Shown here piece by piece: positions 5,462-8,698 of a stretch of 8,698 bases of DNA (position 1 is the first letter of the stretch; each line of letters opens with the position of its first letter). The notes below the pieces were generated by a model, which was given only the letters and a program-made list of their open reading frames with translations, had not been told where the DNA came from and did not search any database. A program made the position numbers and the translations under genes. The stretch is from contig CAKZNU010000043.1 in assembly GCA_937132175.1 (NCBI GenBank), positions 1 through 8,698 on the forward strand, given 5' to 3'. This stretch comes from an uncultured euryarchaeote (GTDB lineage Archaea; Nanohalarchaeota; Nanosalinia; Nanosalinales; Nanosalinaceae).

Positions 5462-6307
5462 CTAAGGCTGATCTATGCCTTCCGGTCCTTCAGGTTTCTC
5501 TGATTGGTTCCAGAGGGTGTTGAAGACCGGTGACATTGTGTTTTCTGCTAGATGGTCTGAGCTACTCCAGAATGTTGAGTCCTGTGTCGAATGTACGTCA
5601 CTGTGGGTCATCGACATGGTAACAGCATCGTCATCAACAATTGAGAACTCTCCCTCGGGAGCGTCAACATCCTCGTCTTCATCAAGATGCTTTACCTCTG
5701 CTACGTCCTGTAGTTCCTGTGCGTGGTGTGAGTTGTCCTCTGTCACAGGTGCAAGTACCTTGACGTCAGCACCGTTTTCACTGGCTTCCTGCAGTTCCTC
5801 GAGATGGTTTTCCTTGACGTCTCCGAGTCCTTCCTCCGAGGTCAGAATCTTTACGGAGTCATCGGCGTCCTGGAACATGGTTCCTCTGTGTTGCTGTATC
5901 TGTCTTGATCCCTTGAGTGAGCCGGACATGTCCGCAGGATCTACAAGCTCAAGTCCCTGATCGTACAGGCTTTCGAGTTCGTCCGCAGCCTCAGAGTCCT
6001 TGAAGTCATCAAGTCGGTCGATCTTCTCCTGAAGCTCCTGTCTGTGCTGTTTCTTGATATTTTCTATGGCTTGCTGTGGGGGCACCGATACATACTTCAT
6101 CGGCTTCGATGACTTTATGACAGAGAATCCCTTCTCCGCAAGAGACTCGAGCACATCGTAGGCCCGCGATCTCGGAACGTTTGTCATCTCGGATAGCTCT
6201 CCTGCCGTAGACACGCCACGGCCCAGAAGAGCTGAGTAAATTTTTCTTTCGTACATGTTCAGCCCGATATCCTCGAGCTTGTCCAGAGTCTCTTGGCTTG
6301 CTACCAT
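5462..6307 (-). CDS. TrmB-family transcriptional regulator
   Basis: The protein has 281 residues. An N-terminal winged helix-turn-helix (about 5-76) has the TrmB pattern: LEDIGLNMYERKIYSALL, then STAGELSEMTNVPRSRAYDVLESLAEKG (33-60), with the recognition helix around 44-57, and a wing ending KYVSVPP. A predicted coiled coil (about 78-115) should dimerise it. The C-terminal part (about 150-268) has strands VKILTSEEGL, DVKVLAPVT, GEFSIVDD and the ending FWSSSDHLAENTMSPVFNTLWN, like the PLD-type sensor domain of many archaeal TrmB homologues. The longer sugar-binding domain of Thermococcus TrmB is absent, so the ligand is unknown. The stretch 208-221 is strikingly acidic (LDEDEDVDAPEGEF). Unlike most neighbours it has a clear SD and a good TATA box with a short leader. 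Its target genes cannot be deduced; the nitroreductase is the nearest upstream gene on the same strand. Confidence 0.9.
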   Translation of the reverse strand: MVASQETLDKLEDIGLNMYERKIYSALLGRGVSTAGELSEMTNVPRSRAYDVLESLAEKGFSVIKSSKPMKYVSVPPQQAIENIKKQHRQELQEKIDRLDDFKDSEAADELESLYDQGLELVDPADMSGSLKGSRQIQQHRGTMFQDADDSVKILTSEEGLGDVKENHLEELQEASENGADVKVLAPVTEDNSHHAQELQDVAEVKHLDEDEDVDAPEGEFSIVDDDAVTMSMTHSDVHSTQDSTFWSSSDHLAENTMSPVFNTLWNQSEKPEGPEGIDQP

Positions 6308-6311
6308 CTTT

Positions 6312-6318
6312 CCACCTT
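6312..6318 (-). promoter_or_regulatory. Shine-Dalgarno of the TrmB-like gene
   Basis: On the minus strand AAGGTGG ends 4 nt before the ATG at 6307. It is complementary to the anti-SD core and fixes this start over internal ones. It contrasts with the SD-less starts of elp3, sppA, lig and the nitroreductase. Confidence 0.65.
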
Positions 6319-6343
6319 CATGATTGTTTTTGCTGTCATTGAA

Positions 6344-6350
6344 TTATAAA
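6344..6350 (-). promoter_or_regulatory. TATA box of the TrmB-like gene
   Basis: The minus strand reads GAAAGG-TTTATAA. This is a very good archaeal TATA box with a purine-rich BRE-like flank directly upstream. Its centre is about 40 bp from the ATG, so transcription should start near 6320 and leave a leader of about 12-14 nt. That is just enough to contain the SD. Confidence 0.65.
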
Positions 6351-6421
6351 CCTTTCTCACTGCAGGATACTCAAATACGAGATCCACAGCCTTCTGTCAT
6401 GTATATGTGATAGTAAATAAC

Positions 6422-6429
6422 TTTTATAA
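6422..6429. promoter_or_regulatory. Second TATA-like element in the nitroreductase/trmB spacer
   Basis: TTTTATAA is a strong TATA-type core in the 155-bp spacer 6308-6462. Read rightward it would start RNA near 6452, antisense into the 3' end of the nitroreductase gene. Read leftward (TTATAAAA) it would start RNA near 6400, about 90 nt before the TrmB ATG. I find no start codon at the leaderless distance on either strand that opens a believable gene. It may be an alternative trmB promoter or drive a short RNA. Confidence 0.35.
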
Positions 6430-6462
6430 CTTGGTGGTGCGGAGATGTCCTAGTCTGGTACC

Positions 6463-7113
6463 TCAACTTTCCTCCAGCGACGACCTTATTCTCTGTATCT
6501 TGTCCTTGAGGCTCTTCCATTTTCTGGATACGATCTCTCTTTCCTCTTCTATGCCTTCCCATTCGAAGCCGTCGAACAGTGTAGAGACCTGGTTGCCGTA
6601 CTCGTTGTAGAAACAGATCTCGTTCATTCCAAAGCCGTCCTCCATCTCTACAGGATGATCGGTGTATCCCAGCAAAACTACATCTGATGCCACCTTTCCG
6701 TCCGGCACCTTCAGTCTATCGGAGAGAGCCTCTCCGTCAAACCCGGAGAGCCAGCACGTAGAGAGGTTGAACTCCTCTGCAGCAATTCTCATGTTCTGTA
6801 CAGCTGTAGAGGCCTCCGCCTTGCCGGCTTCCTCGGCATTTCCCTTACCTATCCTTCTGGCCATCCTGTGTCTGTCTCTCAGGACAACTATCGCGGTCGG
6901 AGACTCTGAAACCCTGCTGTCGTCAACCGCCATCTCGACCTTCCGCTTTGCGTCCTCACCCTCTACGACGATGAACTCCAGGGAATGTACTCCGGCAGGA
7001 GAGGGAGCGTTTCTCCCGGCCTCAAGTAAAGTTCCTATAACCTTTCGAGATATTCTTTCATCTCTGCAGTCTCTGAATGAGGTTACGTTTCTTATCTTCT
7101 CGAGGACAGGCAT
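6463..7113 (-). CDS. Nitroreductase-family flavoprotein
   Basis: This 216-residue protein has the nitroreductase fold. Its N-terminal helix (IRNVTSFRDCRDERIS, 7-22) stands where the FMN-phosphate-binding R-R-S-x-R motif is expected. It is followed by LLEAGRNAPSPAGVHSLEFIVV (29-50), which lies against the flavin, a central helix STAVQNMRIAAEEFNLSTCWLSGF (102-125), and KVASDVVLLGYTD (140-152). Family members are FMN enzymes that reduce nitro compounds, quinones or other acceptors with NAD(P)H; some have other roles. The Arg-rich motif is degenerate: only R8 remains, with N9-V10-T11-S12 after it, so FMN binding may differ. A charged helical tail of about 35 residues (182-216) exceeds the usual fold. 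It is divergent from lig over 52 bp, has no SD, and ends 155 bp before trmB. The substrate cannot be named. Confidence 0.88.
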   Translation of the reverse strand: MPVLEKIRNVTSFRDCRDERISRKVIGTLLEAGRNAPSPAGVHSLEFIVVEGEDAKRKVEMAVDDSRVSESPTAIVVLRDRHRMARRIGKGNAEEAGKAEASTAVQNMRIAAEEFNLSTCWLSGFDGEALSDRLKVPDGKVASDVVLLGYTDHPVEMEDGFGMNEICFYNEYGNQVSTLFDGFEWEGIEEEREIVSRKWKSLKDKIQRIRSSLEES

Positions 7114-7135
7114 AGACTCAACTTGTTCTGGAACC

Positions 7136-7145
7136 GGTTTAAACC
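7136..7145. promoter_or_regulatory. Palindromic bidirectional TATA core for nitroreductase (-) and lig (+)
   Basis: GGTTTAAACC is a perfect 10-bp palindrome centred at 7140.5. Its TTTAAA core (7138-7143) is 27.5 bp from the nitroreductase ATG (first base 7113) and 25.5 bp from the lig GTG (7166). It is the only TATA-like element in the 52-bp spacer. Neither gene has a Shine-Dalgarno. A GAA-containing, partly purine flank lies just outside the core in both directions (GGAACC before it on +, CTGAAGG before it on -), as expected if a BRE exists on each side. Confidence 0.65.
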
Positions 7146-7165
7146 TTCAGGCCTAAACATAGAAC

Positions 7166-8698
7166 GTGAAGTTCTCAAGAATTACAGAGGCGTTTCAGGC
7201 CCTGGAGTCTACCCAGAGCAACCTGGAGAAGACGGATATACTTGCAGACCTGTTTCTCGATGCAGGAGAGGAGCTTGAGGACGTCGTGATGCTTTCTACA
7301 GGCGAGCCTTTTCCTCAGTGGAAGGACCTGGATCTCGGGGTATCCTCCAAGACCCTGGTCAAGACTATCTCAAGGGCTACAGGCAGAAACGAGGACGAGA
7401 TAGAGACGGTCTGGAGAGACGAAGGAGACCTCGGTATCGCAGCTGAAAAGATGATGGAGAACAAGACACAGCAGAAGCTACTTCCAACAGATCTAACGGT
7501 AGAAAAGATCGTCCGGAGAATGCATAAGGTTGCGCAGATGGAGGCAGAAGGCCTATCACAGAGCGTTGACCAGGATAAGAAACAGGCAGAGCTGGCTGAT
7601 CTGATAAGCTCCGCAGAACCGGAAGAAGCACGGTACATTGCACGTATAATGATTAACAACCTGCGTCTCGGTGTTGCCGAGGGAACCATAAGGGATGCCC
7701 TCGCAGAGGCTTTCTTCGACGGCGATTACAAAGAGGATATACAGCAGGCCTATGACTTCACCAATGACTTTGCAGAAGTATCGAGGGCCTGCAAGGGGGG
7801 AATAGACGAGGTAAGGTCTCTGAAGCTCGAGCTCTTCAGGCCGGTGAACTCGATGCTGGCAAAGAAGGTAGAGACGATAGAGGAAGGCTTTGAAGAGGTT
7901 GGCAAGCCGGCCGCAGTAGACTACAAGTACGACGGTTTAAGGGCACAGATACATGTTAAGGATGGTGAGGTAAGGGTTTTCACACGGAGGCTGGAAGATG
8001 TCACGGAGCAGTTCCCGGACGTAAAGTCCGCAGTAGAAGACCTCGTCGAGTCAGAAAACTGTATTATCGACGCAGAGGTGGTTGGCTACGACCCGGAGGA
8101 CGGATCCATGATACCGTTCCAGAAGCTCTCAAAACGGATAAAACGCAAGTACGATATACAGAAGCTCAAGGAAAAGATTCCCGTAGAGATACGTCCCTTT
8201 GACTTGATATACCTGGATGAGCCAATACTCCAGGAGCCTTACAGCCGCAGATGGTCTCTGCTAAAGGATGCTGTCTCGGAACAGGATCGTAGACTGTCTC
8301 TGGTTGATCACGAGGAAACCTCTGATCCGGAAAAGGTACAGCAGATGCAACAGAGATCACTCTCCGAGGGCCACGAAGGAATAATGATGAAGAATCTGGA
8401 TGCGGAGTTCAAGCCCGGCAACCGTGTCGGGTACATGGTGAAGCTGAAGCCCGTGATGGAGACACTGGATCTCGCTATAGTCGGCGCGAAGTGGAGCGAA
8501 GGCAGAAGAAGTGACTGGCTGGGGCGTCTGTACCTCGGCTGCTACGATCCGGAAAACGATGAATACCTGGAAGTGGGCAAGATGGCGACAGGACTCACCG
8601 ACGAACAGTTCCAGGAAATCACAGAGAAACTCAAGCCTTTGATAACCGAGGAACACGGAAGAAAGGTTGATGTCCGCCCAGAGGTCATAGTAGAGGCA
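7166..8698 (+). CDS. lig: Archaeal ATP-dependent DNA ligase (3' end outside window)
   Basis: The frame opens with GTG at 7166 and stays open for 511 codons to the window edge; the family is about 550-600 residues, so most of it is present. It seals nicks in replication and repair by self-adenylation, transfer of AMP to the 5' phosphate, and joining. The N-terminal DNA-binding domain (about 1-230) starts KFSRITEAFQALESTQSNLEKTD, the normal start for archaeal ligases, which supports GTG over the first internal ATG (residue 42). Adenylation-domain motifs: I KYDGLR with Lys254 as the adenylated lysine, TRRLEDVTEQFP (273-284), III DAEVVGYD (302-309), IIIa FDLIYLD (345-351), IV EGIMMK (404-409), and V VKLKP (425-429). 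The OB domain begins near 430, and motif VI lies mostly beyond the edge. The likely promoter is the palindromic core shared with the nitroreductase gene, giving a leaderless GTG start. Confidence 0.96.
   Translation, partial: MKFSRITEAFQALESTQSNLEKTDILADLFLDAGEELEDVVMLSTGEPFPQWKDLDLGVSSKTLVKTISRATGRNEDEIETVWRDEGDLGIAAEKMMENKTQQKLLPTDLTVEKIVRRMHKVAQMEAEGLSQSVDQDKKQAELADLISSAEPEEARYIARIMINNLRLGVAEGTIRDALAEAFFDGDYKEDIQQAYDFTNDFAEVSRACKGGIDEVRSLKLELFRPVNSMLAKKVETIEEGFEEVGKPAAVDYKYDGLRAQIHVKDGEVRVFTRRLEDVTEQFPDVKSAVEDLVESENCIIDAEVVGYDPEDGSMIPFQKLSKRIKRKYDIQKLKEKIPVEIRPFDLIYLDEPILQEPYSRRWSLLKDAVSEQDRRLSLVDHEETSDPEKVQQMQQRSLSEGHEGIMMKNLDAEFKPGNRVGYMVKLKPVMETLDLAIVGAKWSEGRRSDWLGRLYLGCYDPENDEYLEVGKMATGLTDEQFQEITEKLKPLITEEHGRKVDVRPEVIVEA

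Noticed and set aside
5475..5960. 161-residue plus-strand open frame opposite the TrmB-like gene
   Set aside because: Its very high Ser/Cys/Thr content is typical of the reverse of an acidic coding sequence. The TrmB protein has clear domains.
6401..6420. Possible TrmB-type operator (GTGATA at 6407-6412)
   Set aside because: The Thermococcus motif I recall is TATCAC-N5-GTGATA. Only the right half is present and the left half does not match, so a half-site is too weak to call.
6662..7156. 164-residue plus-strand open frame opposite the nitroreductase
   Set aside because: Ser-rich antisense shadow; it would also run through the divergent promoter.
7315..7689. Minus-strand open frame of 124 residues opposite the lig start
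   Set aside because: The lig frame is intact, with all expected motifs. The reverse frame is Ser/Arg/Cys-rich without features.
1..8698. CRISPR arrays, insertion sequences, phage genes or a defence/toxin island
   Set aside because: I saw no regularly spaced repeats, transposase or integrase motifs, or toxin-antitoxin pair. The window is an ordinary housekeeping region.

Overview
The window is a compact stretch of an archaeal chromosome. It carries the end of a histone, initiation factor aIF5A, an archaeal class I CCA-adding enzyme, an archaeal-type adenylate kinase (AdkA), an archaeal Elp3, a TrmB-like regulator and an archaeal ATP-dependent DNA ligase. The proteins are strongly enriched in Asp and Glu, including surface loops and tails, which suggests a salt-in halophile. 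Small intergenic gaps, moderate GC, heavy use of AGA/AGG arginine codons and leaderless promoters make a nanohaloarchaeon-like DPANN lineage my best guess. That assignment is an inference from composition and was not tested by any search.

Layout, left to right. (1) Positions 3-504: the tail of a histone gene and aIF5A, both on +, linked by a Shine-Dalgarno sequence that overlaps the histone stop codon and ended by a T-run. (2) 557-2460: cca and adkA on +, 2 nt apart. (3) 2461-2627: a non-coding stretch with a long imperfect hairpin, then a TATA-like box. (4) 2628-2912: a small charged protein of unknown function, ended by a T8 run. (5) 2931-4538 on -: Elp3 tRNA-U34 modification enzyme. (6) 4591-5445 on +: an exported or membrane-anchored S49 peptidase (SppA-like), divergent from Elp3. 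(7) 5462-6307 on -: a TrmB-family regulator. (8) 6463-7113 on -: a nitroreductase-fold protein. (9) 7166-8698 on +: ATP-dependent DNA ligase with a GTG start, divergent from the nitroreductase and cut by the window end.

Most genes serve core information processing: chromatin, translation elongation/initiation, tRNA 3'-end maturation, tRNA wobble modification, nucleotide balance and DNA joining. The others are a membrane protease, a regulator and a flavoprotein of unknown substrate. I see no CRISPR array, insertion sequence, phage gene, toxin-antitoxin pair or defence cassette.

The most interesting signal is in the promoters. Both divergent pairs (elp3/sppA and nitroreductase/lig) are separated by exactly 52 bp. 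In each spacer one A/T core sits at the centre, about 25-28 bp from both start codons. This fits a single TATA element serving two opposite, leaderless transcripts. The small ORF at 2628 has the same 26.5-bp spacing on one side, and cca is a weaker match. The genes with a visible Shine-Dalgarno (aIF5A and trmB) do not follow this rule.
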